Source of the DNA: Lentzea albida
GTDB lineage: Bacteria > Actinomycetota > Actinomycetes > Mycobacteriales > Pseudonocardiaceae
Direction of reading: 5' to 3'
Length of the DNA stretch: 64,000 nt
Assembly: GCF_900111005.1 (NCBI RefSeq)
Contig: NZ_FOFV01000011.1
Location: forward strand, 62,001 to 126,000
Part shown: positions 16,756 through 25,776 of the stretch, one piece after another
How positions within the stretch are numbered: position 1 is the first letter of the stretch
Layout of the letters: each line of letters opens with the position of its first letter
The notes under the pieces: generated by a model
Database searches by the model: none
What the model was told of the DNA's origin: nothing
What the model saw: the letters and a program-made list of their open reading frames with translations, nothing else
Made by a program: the position numbers and the translations under genes

Positions 16756-19353
16756 ATGAACCGCCAACTGGTGCCTGTCCAGGCACTTCTCACCGACGGC
16801 TCGGTCGTCTCGGTGTGCGAACTGGGACCGGGCGACGTGATGGCGTTGCTCGACCTGCACAGGTCGTTGCCGCTGGAGGACCAGTACCTGAGGTTCTTCA
16901 GCACGTCACCGCGGCAGCTCGAGGACTTCGTCCGGCGGATGGTGTCGCCGGACGAACCGCACCACGTGGTCATCGGTGCGTACCGGGACGATCGGCTGCT
17001 CGGAGCGGTGAGCTACGTCGTCGGCGAGGATCCCGAGGTCGCCGAGGTCGCCCTCGTCGTGTCGCACGCCGAACAGTCGCACGGAGTCGGCACCTTGTTG
17101 CTCGAACACCTCGTCTCCCTGGCTCGCGGCAGGGGCATCCGGCGCTTCACCGCCGAGGTGCTCATGATGAACTTCAAGATGCTGCGGGTCTTCACCGACA
17201 TGGGTCTGGTGTGGACGGTGGTGCCGGAGGACGACGTCGTCCACGTCGAGCTCGGCCTCGACCCGTCCGACCGGTACCTGGACGCCGTCGCGGAACGCGA
17301 GGCCAAAGCGGACGTGGCGAGTCTGAGCCACGTGCTGCGACCGGAGTCGATCGCGGTGGTGGGCGCGAGCCGCTCGCCCGGGTCGGTGGGGCACGTCGTC
17401 CTGCGCAATCTCGTGGAGGGCGACTTCACCGGTGACCTGTACGCGGTGAACCCCCACGCGAAGTCGGTGGCCGGGGTGGACTGCTACGGCTCCGTCGCGG
17501 AGTTGCCCGAAACCCCGGAACTGGCTGTGGTGTGCGTGCCCGCGCGAGCGGTGCCCGGCGTCGCCGAAGAGTGCGGACGCCGGGGAGTGCGGGCGTTGGT
17601 GGTGATCTCGTCGGGCGTGGACGCCGAGGAACTCATGAAACCGGTGCGCGTGCACGGCATGAGGCTCGTCGGCCCGAACTGCCTCGGTGTGTCGACCAGC
17701 GCGCCGGGCGTCCGGATGAACGCGACGTTCGCCGCCCACAGCACGCTCCCGGGCCACATCGGGCTGGTCACCCAGTCCGGTGGTGTCGCCATCGCCCTGC
17801 AGGAGGAGCTGCGCAGGCTCGGTCTCGGGCTGTCGAACCTCGTCTCGACCGGCGACAAGCTCGACATCAGCAGCAACGACCTGCTGATGTGGTGGAAGAA
17901 CGACCCCGAGACCAGGATCGTCGCGCTGTACCTGGAGTCCTTCGGCAACCCGCGCAAGTTCTCCCGCCTGGCCCGCGAGGTCGCGAGGCACAAGCCGCTG
18001 ATCGCGATCCGCGCCGCGAGCAGCGAGGCCGGGCAGCGGGCGGCGGCGTCGCACACCGCCTCGACCGCGACCCCGTCGGTCATCAGGGACTCGTTGTTCC
18101 AGCAGGCGGGCGTGATCGCGGTCGACAGCGTGCCGGAACTGGTCGACGCCGTGATGGCGCTGAGCACGCAGCCCGTGCCCGGCGGCAGGTCGGTCGCCGT
18201 GCTGAGCAACGCCGGCGGGCTCGGTGTGCTGGCCGCCGACGCGTGCGTGCGCCACGGCCTGAAGATCGCCGAGCTGTCCGACGCGACCTCGAAGGAGCTG
18301 AGCCGCCTGGCCGGACCGGCGGCGAGCGCGCACAACCCCGTGGACACGACCGCGGTCGTCGGCGTGGAGGAGTTCGCGCGCTGCCTCGACGTCATCGGCG
18401 CGGACCCCGCGGTCGACGCGGTGATCACCGTGACCGTGCCGACCGCGCTGGGCGATCCCACGGCAGGAGTGCACGCCCTCGCGGGCACACCGGTCCTGGC
18501 GGTGCGCACCGGCCAGACGGAACGGCTCGACGGCGGGATCCCCTGCTACGCCGATCCCGCACGGGCCGCCGCCGCGCTGGCACTGCTCGTCGAGCGCGGC
18601 GAGTGGCTCGACCGGTCCCACGAGGTCACCAGGCAGGACCGGGTCGACCTGGGCACCGCGCGGGGAATCGTCACCCGCAACCCCGATGGCTGGCTGCCCC
18701 CGGACGAGGTCGTCCGCCTGCTGAAGGCGTTCGGGCTGCCGGTGCTGGGAGGGACCCTCGCGACGACGGAGGAGCACGCCGTCGCCGCCCACCGCGCGTT
18801 CTCCGGGCCTGTCGCCATGAAAGCCGTGGCGGACGAACTGCTGCACAAGAGCAAGAGCGGTGGAGTCGTCCTCGGTGTGGAGGGTGACACGGCGGTGGCG
18901 GAGGCGTTCCGCGCGTTCCGGGAGAGGTTCGGTGACCGGTTGCGGGGCGTGTTCGTCCAGCCGATGGCGACGGGCGGGCGGGAGCTGCTGGTCGGCGTCG
19001 CCGCGGACCCGAAGTTCGGTCCCCTCGTGGTCACGGGGCTCGGCGGGGTGGACACAGACCTGATCGACGACAGGGCGGCCGCGCTGGCGCCTCTGTCCAC
19101 AGCGGACGCGGACGACCTGATGCGCGGCTACCGCGCGGCCGGAGCGGTGCTGGCGGAGACCGACGCGGCAGCGGTGCGCGACGTGCTGCTGCGCGTGGCG
19201 GAACTCGCCGCGGAGCTGCCGGAGGTCACCGAGCTGGACATCAACCCGCTCGTGGTGACCGGCGGCGGGTGCCTGGTGGTCGACGCCAGGGTCCGCGTCG
19301 CGGCCGTTCGTCCGACCGATCACTTCCTTCGGCAACTGAGGAGAACCCGATGA
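16756..19353 (+). CDS. GNAT acetyltransferase fused to ADP-forming acyl-CoA synthetase
   Basis: An 865-residue protein. An N-terminal GNAT domain (about 1-165, with EQSHGVGTLLLEHL as the acetyl-CoA loop) is followed by a CoA-binding Rossmann domain (about 190-285, AVVGASRSPGSVGHVVL), a ligase-CoA region with the presumed phospho-histidine H433 in AASHTAS, and a C-terminal ATP-grasp domain (about 640-860). This is the Pat/PatZ-type layout of protein lysine acetyltransferases, but with GNAT placed first. If the synthetase half is active (ATP-grasp and histidine are kept), it could also make ATP from acyl-CoA. AGGAAGGAACGAC precedes the ATG. It is part of the USP/CtpF/PPK2 operon. Confidence 0.88.
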   Translation: MNRQLVPVQALLTDGSVVSVCELGPGDVMALLDLHRSLPLEDQYLRFFSTSPRQLEDFVRRMVSPDEPHHVVIGAYRDDRLLGAVSYVVGEDPEVAEVALVVSHAEQSHGVGTLLLEHLVSLARGRGIRRFTAEVLMMNFKMLRVFTDMGLVWTVVPEDDVVHVELGLDPSDRYLDAVAEREAKADVASLSHVLRPESIAVVGASRSPGSVGHVVLRNLVEGDFTGDLYAVNPHAKSVAGVDCYGSVAELPETPELAVVCVPARAVPGVAEECGRRGVRALVVISSGVDAEELMKPVRVHGMRLVGPNCLGVSTSAPGVRMNATFAAHSTLPGHIGLVTQSGGVAIALQEELRRLGLGLSNLVSTGDKLDISSNDLLMWWKNDPETRIVALYLESFGNPRKFSRLAREVARHKPLIAIRAASSEAGQRAAASHTASTATPSVIRDSLFQQAGVIAVDSVPELVDAVMALSTQPVPGGRSVAVLSNAGGLGVLAADACVRHGLKIAELSDATSKELSRLAGPAASAHNPVDTTAVVGVEEFARCLDVIGADPAVDAVITVTVPTALGDPTAGVHALAGTPVLAVRTGQTERLDGGIPCYADPARAAAALALLVERGEWLDRSHEVTRQDRVDLGTARGIVTRNPDGWLPPDEVVRLLKAFGLPVLGGTLATTEEHAVAAHRAFSGPVAMKAVADELLHKSKSGGVVLGVEGDTAVAEAFRAFRERFGDRLRGVFVQPMATGGRELLVGVAADPKFGPLVVTGLGGVDTDLIDDRAAALAPLSTADADDLMRGYRAAGAVLAETDAAAVRDVLLRVAELAAELPEVTELDINPLVVTGGGCLVVDARVRVAAVRPTDHFLRQLRRTR

Positions 19354-19805
19354 GCACGAACGCAGGCCCGGTCGTCGTCGGCGTCGACGGGACACGAGCG
19401 TCGAACCGAGCCCTGACCTGGGCGATGGACGAGGCCGTCGCGCGCGGATGCCCGTTGCACGTCGTCAACGCCTGGAACTACGAGCCGCTGGCGGACTGGC
19501 GCGAGGTCACCGCACAGCAGGCGGAAGCCGAGTCGAACGCCGTGATCGACGAGGCGGTGCGCGTGGCGTCGCAGGGACGGGCCCAGCTGCCCGAGATCGT
19601 GCGGCTCAGCGTGCGCGGCTACGCGGCCGAGGTGCTCGAGCGCCTGTCGCAGGACGCCGCCCTGCTCGTCGTAGCGTCGCACACCGACCACCGGATCCGG
19701 CACGTCGTGCTCGGCTCGACGAGCACCCACGTCGTCCGGCACGCCCGGACCCCGGTCGTCGTGATCCCGGTGACCGACAGGGAACACGCGGAGGTGGCGC
19801 GATGA
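19350..19805 (+). CDS. universal stress protein, degenerate ATP signature
   Basis: A 151-residue USP starting VVVGVDGT, with a normal second half VVLGSTSTHVV. The first part of the nucleotide-binding signature is replaced (ASHTDHRIRHVVLGS, no G-x2-G), so ATP binding is doubtful. The start overlaps the preceding stop (ATGA), and its own stop overlaps the CBS gene start. Confidence 0.88.
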   Translation: MSTNAGPVVVGVDGTRASNRALTWAMDEAVARGCPLHVVNAWNYEPLADWREVTAQQAEAESNAVIDEAVRVASQGRAQLPEIVRLSVRGYAAEVLERLSQDAALLVVASHTDHRIRHVVLGSTSTHVVRHARTPVVVIPVTDREHAEVAR

Positions 19806-20203
19806 AGGCGGGAGACGTCGTCTCACGCCCGCTCGTGGCGGTGGAGCCGTTCGACTTCGCCCGTCATGCCGAGGGGCTCATGGACGACTACGGCCTCACC
19901 CTGCTGCCCGTGGTGGACCACGGCGTCTTCTGCGGCGTCGTGACCAAGGCGGACTGCGGGACGGCCCGGACGGGACGACGCGCGCCCAAGGTCTGCGACG
20001 TGATGACGCAGCCGGCGCTGACCGCCGGACTGGAGATGGACGCCGCCGACCTCTACACGGCCATGACGCTCTACGAGGTCCTCAGCGTGCCGGTCCTGCA
20101 CGAAGGGCACGTCCTGGGGGTGCTGACGCGGCGCGACGTCCTGGAGGCCCTCAGCCACGGGGACCCGCACCTGCGAGCCGGTCATGCCGCTCACGACGGC
20201 TGA
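19802..20203 (+). CDS. CBS-domain pair protein
   Basis: A 133-residue protein consisting of two CBS motifs only (VVSRPLVAV at the start, CDVMTQPAL from about residue 65, ending VLTRRDVLEAL). Size and type match Hrp1-like CBS proteins of the DosR regulon. It is coupled to the USP before it by ATGA, and its last 20 bases overlap the P-type ATPase start, so it may tune that pump or the USP by sensing adenylates. That is inference from context. Confidence 0.85.
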   Translation: MKAGDVVSRPLVAVEPFDFARHAEGLMDDYGLTLLPVVDHGVFCGVVTKADCGTARTGRRAPKVCDVMTQPALTAGLEMDAADLYTAMTLYEVLSVPVLHEGHVLGVLTRRDVLEALSHGDPHLRAGHAAHDG

Positions 20204-22706
20204 GCGGGAGGAGGTCGCGCACCACGGGCTGCCGGTGCCCGAGGTCGTCGTGCTCGCCGAGACCGACCAGGACACCGGTCTGTCCTCCGCGCAGTGGCGC
20301 CGGCGGTTCGCGGACGTCGGTCCCAACGAGCTGCCGGCGCGGCGGGGGCGGAGCTGGGTGGTGCGGTTGCTCCTGCAGCTGCACCACCCGCTGATCTACG
20401 TCCTGCTCGTGTCCGCGACCGTGACCGCCGCACTCGGCGAGGTGGTCGACGCGTCCGTCGTCTTCGGTGTCGTCGTGGTCAACGCCGTCATCGGCTTCGT
20501 CCAGGAAGCGCGCGCCGAACGGGCTCTGGACGCGCTCGTGGCCATGGTGCGCACCGAGGTGACCGTGGTGCGGGACGGCGTCACGGCGAGAGTGCCGTCG
20601 TCCGAGCTGGTGCCCGGCGACGTGGTGCTGCTCGACGCGGGGGACCAAATCGGCGCGGACCTGCGGCTGGTCGTGGCGCGGGAACTGCGCGTCGACGAGT
20701 CGGCGTTGACCGGCGAGTCGGTGCCGGTCGCCAAGAACCCGGTGGTGCTGCCGCCGGACACCGCGCTCGCGGACCGAACGAACATGGCCTACTCCGGGAC
20801 GCTGGTGACGTCGGGCGGTGGGCGCGGGGTCGTGGTCGCCACCGCGGCGGAGACCGAGATCGGCCGGGTGCACCGCCTGGTCGGCTCGACCGCGGGCGTG
20901 CAGACCCCGTTGACGCGCAAGCTCGCCCGGTTCAGCCAGGTGCTGACGTTCGTGATCATCGGACTCGCCGCCTTCAGCGTGGTCGTGGGCGTGCTGCGCG
21001 GCGAACCCCTTCCCGAGATGGTGACCGCCGCGGTGGCGCTCGCGGTCGGCGCGATCCCCGAGGGACTTCCCGCCGCCGTGACGGTGACGCTCGCGATCGG
21101 GGTGGCGCGGATGGCCCGGCGCAACGCGATCATCCGGCGGCTGCCCGCGGTCGAGACCCTGGGCAGCACGACGGTGATCTGCACCGACAAGACGGGGACG
21201 CTCACCGCGAACGCCATGACCGTCAACGTCGTGCTGGCCGGGGGAGTGCGGCACGACGTCTCCGGGATCGGTTACCGGCCGGAGGGGGAGTTCGCGCCCG
21301 GTGTCACCCCCGCGGTCCGGTCCTGCCTGCTCGCGGCCTGGGCGTGCAACGACGCCGGGATCGTGGAGGACGAGAACGGGTGGGCACCGGTCGGGGACCC
21401 GACCGAGGCGGCGCTGGTGGTCGCGGCGAGGAAGGCCGGGCTCGACGCGTCCGAGGTGCCGGCCAGGGTGGACGCGCTGCCGTTCAGTTCGGAGCGGATG
21501 TTCATGGCGACCAAGCACGTGAACGACGTGGTCTACGTCAAGGGCGCCGCCGAACGCGTGCTGGAACTGGCGGGCCTCGGGCACAGCGAAGAGGCGGACC
21601 GGCTCGCCGCCGCCGGGTTGCGGGTGCTGGCCGTCGGCAGGGCACCCGGTGCGGAACTCAGCGAGGACGGGCTGCGCGGGAACGTGGAACTGCTCGGGCT
21701 CGTGGCGATGCACGACCCGGCACGCCCGGAGGCGGTCGAAGCGGTGCGTGCCTGCCAGGCCGCCGGCATCGAGGTGAAGATGATCACCGGTGACCACCCC
21801 GCCACCGCTCGGGCGATCGCCGCCGAGTTCGGGATCGAGGACGTCCGCGCCCGTGTCGCGCCGGAGGAGAAGCTGCGCCTGGTCGAACAGTTCCAGGCGG
21901 ACGGCCAGGTCGTCGCGATGACCGGCGACGGGGTCAACGACGCGCCCGCGCTGCGGCGGGCGGACATCGGCGTGGCCATGGGCCGTGGCGGCACCGAGGT
22001 GGCGAAGCAGGCCGCGGACATGGTGCTGACCGACGACAACTTCTCCTCCATCCGCGCCGCGGTGGAGGAGGGGCGCGCGGTCTTCGACAACCTGCGCAAG
22101 TTCATCATCTGGACGCTGCCCACCAACATGGCCGAGGGCCTGGTGATCCTCACCGCGATCCTGCTCGGCGCGGCGCTGCCGATCCTGCCGGTGCAGATCC
22201 TGTGGATCAACATGACCACGGCCGTCGCGCTGGGACTGACCCTGGCGTTCGAACCACGTGAGCCAGGAGTGATGAGCCGGCCACCGCTGGCACCGTCGTT
22301 GCCGCTGCTGACGAGGAGCCTGGTCGGCCGCATAGTGTTCGTCTCGGCGATCCTGCTCGCCTGCTCGTTCGGCGTGTTCCGCTGGCAGCTGTCCTCGGGC
22401 GCGTCGCTGGAGGTCGCGCGCACGGTGGCCGTGAACGTCTTCGTGGGCGCGCAGATCGCCTACCTGGTCAACTGCCGTTCGCTGGACCGGATCCGCCCGC
22501 GCACCGGCCCGAACCGCTGGCTGCTGGTGGGGGTCGCCCTGACGATCGGCCTGCAGCTGCTGCTCACGTACCTGCCGTTCATGAACGAGCTCTTCCACAC
22601 GGCACCACTCGGCTGGCAGCCCTGGCTGGTGGTGTTCATGATGAGCGTCATGGCGTACGTGGTGGTGGAGCTGGACAAGTGGCGGCGGCGTCGATGGCGC
22701 GGCTGA
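20184..22706 (+). CDS. ctpF: P2-type cation ATPase, CtpF-like
   Basis: An 840-residue P-type ATPase of the Ca2+/Mg2+-like P2 class. An N-terminal cation-ATPase domain is followed by TM helices from about residue 60, the P292-E-G-L-P ion-site motif, the D335-K-T-G-T-L-T phosphorylation site, MTGDGVNDAPALRRADIGVAMG, and four to six C-terminal TMs. The best-known relative is CtpF (Rv1997), a DosR-regulon Ca2+-efflux ATPase. It sits in the operon after USP and CBS genes, as expected for a DevR target. The starting ATG lies inside the CBS gene. Confidence 0.88.
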   Translation: MPLTTAEREEVAHHGLPVPEVVVLAETDQDTGLSSAQWRRRFADVGPNELPARRGRSWVVRLLLQLHHPLIYVLLVSATVTAALGEVVDASVVFGVVVVNAVIGFVQEARAERALDALVAMVRTEVTVVRDGVTARVPSSELVPGDVVLLDAGDQIGADLRLVVARELRVDESALTGESVPVAKNPVVLPPDTALADRTNMAYSGTLVTSGGGRGVVVATAAETEIGRVHRLVGSTAGVQTPLTRKLARFSQVLTFVIIGLAAFSVVVGVLRGEPLPEMVTAAVALAVGAIPEGLPAAVTVTLAIGVARMARRNAIIRRLPAVETLGSTTVICTDKTGTLTANAMTVNVVLAGGVRHDVSGIGYRPEGEFAPGVTPAVRSCLLAAWACNDAGIVEDENGWAPVGDPTEAALVVAARKAGLDASEVPARVDALPFSSERMFMATKHVNDVVYVKGAAERVLELAGLGHSEEADRLAAAGLRVLAVGRAPGAELSEDGLRGNVELLGLVAMHDPARPEAVEAVRACQAAGIEVKMITGDHPATARAIAAEFGIEDVRARVAPEEKLRLVEQFQADGQVVAMTGDGVNDAPALRRADIGVAMGRGGTEVAKQAADMVLTDDNFSSIRAAVEEGRAVFDNLRKFIIWTLPTNMAEGLVILTAILLGAALPILPVQILWINMTTAVALGLTLAFEPREPGVMSRPPLAPSLPLLTRSLVGRIVFVSAILLACSFGVFRWQLSSGASLEVARTVAVNVFVGAQIAYLVNCRSLDRIRPRTGPNRWLLVGVALTIGLQLLLTYLPFMNELFHTAPLGWQPWLVVFMMSVMAYVVVELDKWRRRRWRG

Positions 22707-23509
22707 AGCGCGAGGTGTACGAGGAGGAGCTGTACCGCCTGCAGATCGAGCTGGTGAAGCTGCAGGAATGGGTGCGTGAGAGCGGCGCGCGGCTGGTGGT
22801 CGTCTTCGAGGGCCGGGACGCGGCGGGGAAGGGCTCGGCGATCAAGCGGATCACCGAGCACCTCAACCCCCGGTTCGCGCGCATCGTCGCGTTGCCGGCA
22901 CCCAGCGAACGCGAACGCACCCAGTGGTACTTCCAGCGCTACGTCCCCCACCTCCCGGCGGCCGGGGAGATCGTGCTGCTCGACCGCAGCTGGTACAACC
23001 GCGCCGGCGTCGAACGGGTCATGGGGTACTGCACGCCCGAGGAACACCGGTTGTTCCTGCGCCAGTGCCCGGTCTTCGAACGGATGCTCATCGAGGACGG
23101 CGTCCTGCTGCGCAAGTACTGGTTCTCCGTCAGCGACGCAGAACAGGAACGGCGCTTCCGCAAACGGCTCGACGACCCGCTGAAGCGCTGGAAGCTCTCG
23201 CCGATGGACCTGGAGTCGTTGACCCGCTGGGAGGACTACTCGCGCGCCAAGGACGAGATGATGGTCCACACCGACACCGACGAGTCGCCCTGGTACGCCG
23301 TCGAGGGCGACGACAAGCGCAGCGCCCGCATCAACATGATCTCGCACCTGCTGAGCACGGTGGACTACCAGGAGGTGACTCCGCCGAAGATCAAGCTTCC
23401 GCGACGGCCCTCGTCGAAGGGCTACGAGCGCCCGGCGCGGGTGCTGCAACGCGAAGTTCCCGACCGCGCGGGGGAACTCGACGGCGAATCCGGTCGCACC
23501 ACGCCGTGA
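22679..23509 (+). CDS. ppk2: polyphosphate kinase 2 family protein
   Basis: A 276-residue PPK2. Walker A GRDAAGKGS is at 45-53, followed by RITEHLNPR, the PPK2 stretch ERTQWYFQRYV, and LLDRSWYNRAGVERVMG as Walker B/lid region. PPK2 enzymes move phosphate between polyphosphate and nucleotides, and could make ATP or GTP from polyP when respiration stops. The GTG at 22679 has GGAG upstream; ATG 22694 is an alternative. Both overlap the CtpF gene end, so this is the last gene of the operon. Confidence 0.9.
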   Translation: MAAASMARLKREVYEEELYRLQIELVKLQEWVRESGARLVVVFEGRDAAGKGSAIKRITEHLNPRFARIVALPAPSERERTQWYFQRYVPHLPAAGEIVLLDRSWYNRAGVERVMGYCTPEEHRLFLRQCPVFERMLIEDGVLLRKYWFSVSDAEQERRFRKRLDDPLKRWKLSPMDLESLTRWEDYSRAKDEMMVHTDTDESPWYAVEGDDKRSARINMISHLLSTVDYQEVTPPKIKLPRRPSSKGYERPARVLQREVPDRAGELDGESGRTTP

Positions 23510-23618
23510 CACTCCGGCGCGCGGCCACCCGGTGCGAGGAGGAACGTGGCCGGCCACCGGCGGCGGACCGCGCGGCTCCACAAAGGACTCGCGGTGGAGT
23601 TCACCACCGGTCCCGGGG

Positions 23619-24053
23619 TCAGGCGCGGGCGCGACGGCGATCGCCACGGCGGTGCGCGGCCTGGACCGGCTCGAACCCGTTGCCGGGGAAGAAGCCCCGT
23701 GACGCCGCGAGGCTCGCCCGGCAGGCACGCACGATCTGACGCGTGGCGGCCGTGTCCGGGGTCCTCCGGCAGGACTCGCACCGGACCAGCACGTCACCCG
23801 TCAGCTCGTCCACTCCGACCGACGCGGGCGAGAAGCAGTCACGGCACCAACGGTGCCCGGTGACCTTGATGACGTGGTCCGCGGAGTGCACGCAGTGGTG
23901 CAGCCACCGCCGGTGCAGCCGGCAGGAGACGCGTTCCAGCGCGCTGAGGCCGAGTTCCTCCGCCGCGTCCTCCTCGGCGAGCGCGGCGGCGAGTGCGCGG
24001 TCGCGGACGTCGGCGTAGCGCCGGTGGTCGGCTTCGAGAACGGGCGTGGTCAT
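23619..24053 (-). CDS. conserved protein with Cys/His zinc-ribbon-like motifs
   Basis: A 144-residue soluble protein of unknown function. The middle holds several Cys/His pairs (HHCVH, HRWCRDC and VRCESCRR) that look like a zinc ribbon, followed by a basic tail. The N-terminal half is a charged helix rich in Ala/Glu. I start it at ATG 24053; the frame is open further upstream but lacks a better ribosome site. It is divergent from the Rv1733c-like gene across a DevR-like box, so it may be part of the same response. Confidence 0.6.
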   Translation of the reverse strand: MTTPVLEADHRRYADVRDRALAAALAEEDAAEELGLSALERVSCRLHRRWLHHCVHSADHVIKVTGHRWCRDCFSPASVGVDELTGDVLVRCESCRRTPDTAATRQIVRACRASLAASRGFFPGNGFEPVQAAHRRGDRRRARA

Positions 24054-24158
24054 GGTGTGCTCCCGGATTCGGCGTCCTCCCCAGGCTTCTCCGGCACACC
24101 GGGCGTCGACACCGCACGGTGACTCCACTTCGACCGAGACCACGGGCTCATCGTGGTC

Positions 24159-24172
24159 GAGACGTTGGTCCC
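24159..24172. promoter_or_regulatory. DevR-box-like motif, divergent promoter
   Basis: GAGACGTTGGTCCC matches 11 of 14 core positions. It lies between the zinc-ribbon-like gene (24053, minus) and the Rv1733c-like gene (24220, plus). Confidence 0.5.
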
Positions 24173-24219
24173 TGGGGACGCGGGCGACCACCCGGAAACC
24201 TGGTACCAGGAGGTGGACC

Positions 24220-24813
24220 ATGACCGCGAAACCGATGTCCAGACTCGTCCGCCAGGCCTTCCCCTACCACAACGAACTCGCCACGGCCGGAGACCGGGCC
24301 GAGAGCGCCGTGCTGGTGCTGGGCTTCGTGATCGCGATGCTGGCCGTCCCGGTCGCGGGCGCCGCGGGATCGGAGATCTACGCACTGCAGAGCGCGCGCG
24401 TGGCCGTCGACCAGGCGACCAGGAGCCGGACGGACGCGGTCCTGATCGAGGACGCGCCGCCCGCCGTCGGGATGTCCGAGCGCAGTGGCGCCGTCGAGGC
24501 CGCGCCCGTGCTCGCGACGTGGCGGTCGCGGGACGGGAGTCCGCGCAGTGGTGAGGTCCAGGCGTCCCCCGGTGCCGAGAAGGGCGCTGTGGTGCCGATC
24601 TGGATCGACGAGAGCGGAGCCGCGACGGAGCCGCCCATGACGCCCGAAGGCGCCGCCATCGACGCCGTCTTCCTGGGACTGCTGTTGTGGAGCGCGGTCG
24701 CCGGCGCGATGGCGGCGCTGTACTTCGCTGCGAGGTTCGCGCACAAGCGCGTCCGGATGCGCAAGTGGTCCGCCGAGTGGGAGCGGATCGCGCCGGACTG
24801 GACGGGCAGGTGA
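24220..24813 (+). CDS. Rv1733c-like two-TM membrane protein
   Basis: A 197-residue protein with a TM segment near residues 27-50 and another near 140-165, and an exported or loop domain between them containing WRSRDGSPRSGEVQASPGAEKG. That loop and the following VPIWIDESG closely resemble Rv1733c of M. tuberculosis (a DosR-regulon membrane antigen, where the same positions read RSGEVNAKPGTKSGD and IWVD). Biochemical function is unknown. AGGAGG lies five to six bases before the ATG. The USP gene follows after four bases, so they form an operon. Confidence 0.85.
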   Translation: MTAKPMSRLVRQAFPYHNELATAGDRAESAVLVLGFVIAMLAVPVAGAAGSEIYALQSARVAVDQATRSRTDAVLIEDAPPAVGMSERSGAVEAAPVLATWRSRDGSPRSGEVQASPGAEKGAVVPIWIDESGAATEPPMTPEGAAIDAVFLGLLLWSAVAGAMAALYFAARFAHKRVRMRKWSAEWERIAPDWTGR

Positions 24814-24817
24814 CGTC

Positions 24818-25723
24818 GTGATCACTCCGATCGGACACACCGGCACGGTGGTCGTGGGTCTGGACGGCTCCGAGGCCGCGCAGCGCGCAGTGCGCTGGGC
24901 GGCCTCTGAGGCTGCGCGCAGGAAGTCGTCGCTGCGCGTCGTGCACGCCGAACTGCCGTTGCCGCCGGACGCGCCCGACCTGTCCGGCATGGCGCGGCGA
25001 GCACTCCACGAGGAGGCGCTGCACTGGACGGAGGCCGCCGTCGAGGCCGCGCTGGCGGTCGCGCCCGGTCTCGCCGTCGAGGTGCGGGTCGAGGTCGGGT
25101 CCGCGCTGCGGTTGCTCGAGGAGGAGTCGGAGACGGCGGCACTCGTCGTGGTCGGCTCACGCGGGCTGGGAGGGTTCGCCGGCCTGCTGCTCGGCTCGGT
25201 CGCGGTGGGACTGTCCTGCCACTCCCGGTGTCCCATGGTCGTGGTGCGGGGTGATGACCTCGTGCCGGACGGCCCTGTCGTCGTGGGGGTCAACGGCTCT
25301 CCGGAGAACTGGCACGTGCTGGACCGCGCGTTCGAGGAGGCCGGGGCCCGCGGCGCCGAGCTGGTGGCCGTGCACGCCTGGAGGCCGCCGCTGGGGACGC
25401 CCGGGATCGCCGAGTCCGTCGGCATCGTGTGGTCCGAGCTCGACGTCGTGCGCGGGGCGAAGGTCGTCCAGCGGCTGGAGGCCTGCGCGGACAGGCATCC
25501 CGGTGTGAAGGTCAGCACGCACGTCGTGCACGGGTCGGCGGCTCACCGGCTGGTGGAGTTCGCCCACGGAGCCGCCCTGCTCGTGGTGGGTGCCCGCGGG
25601 ACCGGAGGTCTCACCGGGATGGTGCTCGGTTCGACGAGCCAGGCGGTCCTCCGGCACGCGCCGTGCCCCGTGCTCCTGGTGCGGCCCGTCCTCGCCGAGC
25701 AGGTGGAGCACGCGGCGCGGTGA
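24818..25723 (+). CDS. tandem universal stress protein
   Basis: A 301-residue protein with two USP domains (about 8-148 and 150-292). Both carry intact ATP-binding signatures (GSRGLGGFAGLLLGS and GARGTGGLTGMVLGS) and CPMVVV or CPVLLV end strands. Starts with GTG four bases after the Rv1733c-like gene. In M. tuberculosis, tandem USPs also neighbour DosR genes. A perfect hairpin follows the stop. Confidence 0.92.
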   Translation: MITPIGHTGTVVVGLDGSEAAQRAVRWAASEAARRKSSLRVVHAELPLPPDAPDLSGMARRALHEEALHWTEAAVEAALAVAPGLAVEVRVEVGSALRLLEEESETAALVVVGSRGLGGFAGLLLGSVAVGLSCHSRCPMVVVRGDDLVPDGPVVVGVNGSPENWHVLDRAFEEAGARGAELVAVHAWRPPLGTPGIAESVGIVWSELDVVRGAKVVQRLEACADRHPGVKVSTHVVHGSAAHRLVEFAHGAALLVVGARGTGGLTGMVLGSTSQAVLRHAPCPVLLVRPVLAEQVEHAAR

Positions 25724-25733
25724 GCAGGACACG

Positions 25734-25767
25734 GGAACGGGGCGCCGCGGTCGCGGCGCCCCGTTCC
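25734..25767. terminator. hairpin between convergent USP and DoxX genes
   Basis: Bases 25734-25749 pair perfectly with 25752-25767 (16 bp stem). It lies between the stops at 25723 (plus) and 25777 (minus), so it can terminate both. Confidence 0.85.
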
Positions 25768-25776
25768 GTGGTGCGG

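Noticed and set aside
14110..16860. 916-codon minus-strand open frame
   Set aside because: It is antisense to the P1B-5 ATPase gene and neighbours. Its product is His/Arg/Gly-rich low complexity with no family features, the usual shadow in high-GC DNA.
20151..22598. 815-codon minus-strand open frame
   Set aside because: Antisense shadow of the CtpF-type ATPase; composition bias and no motifs.
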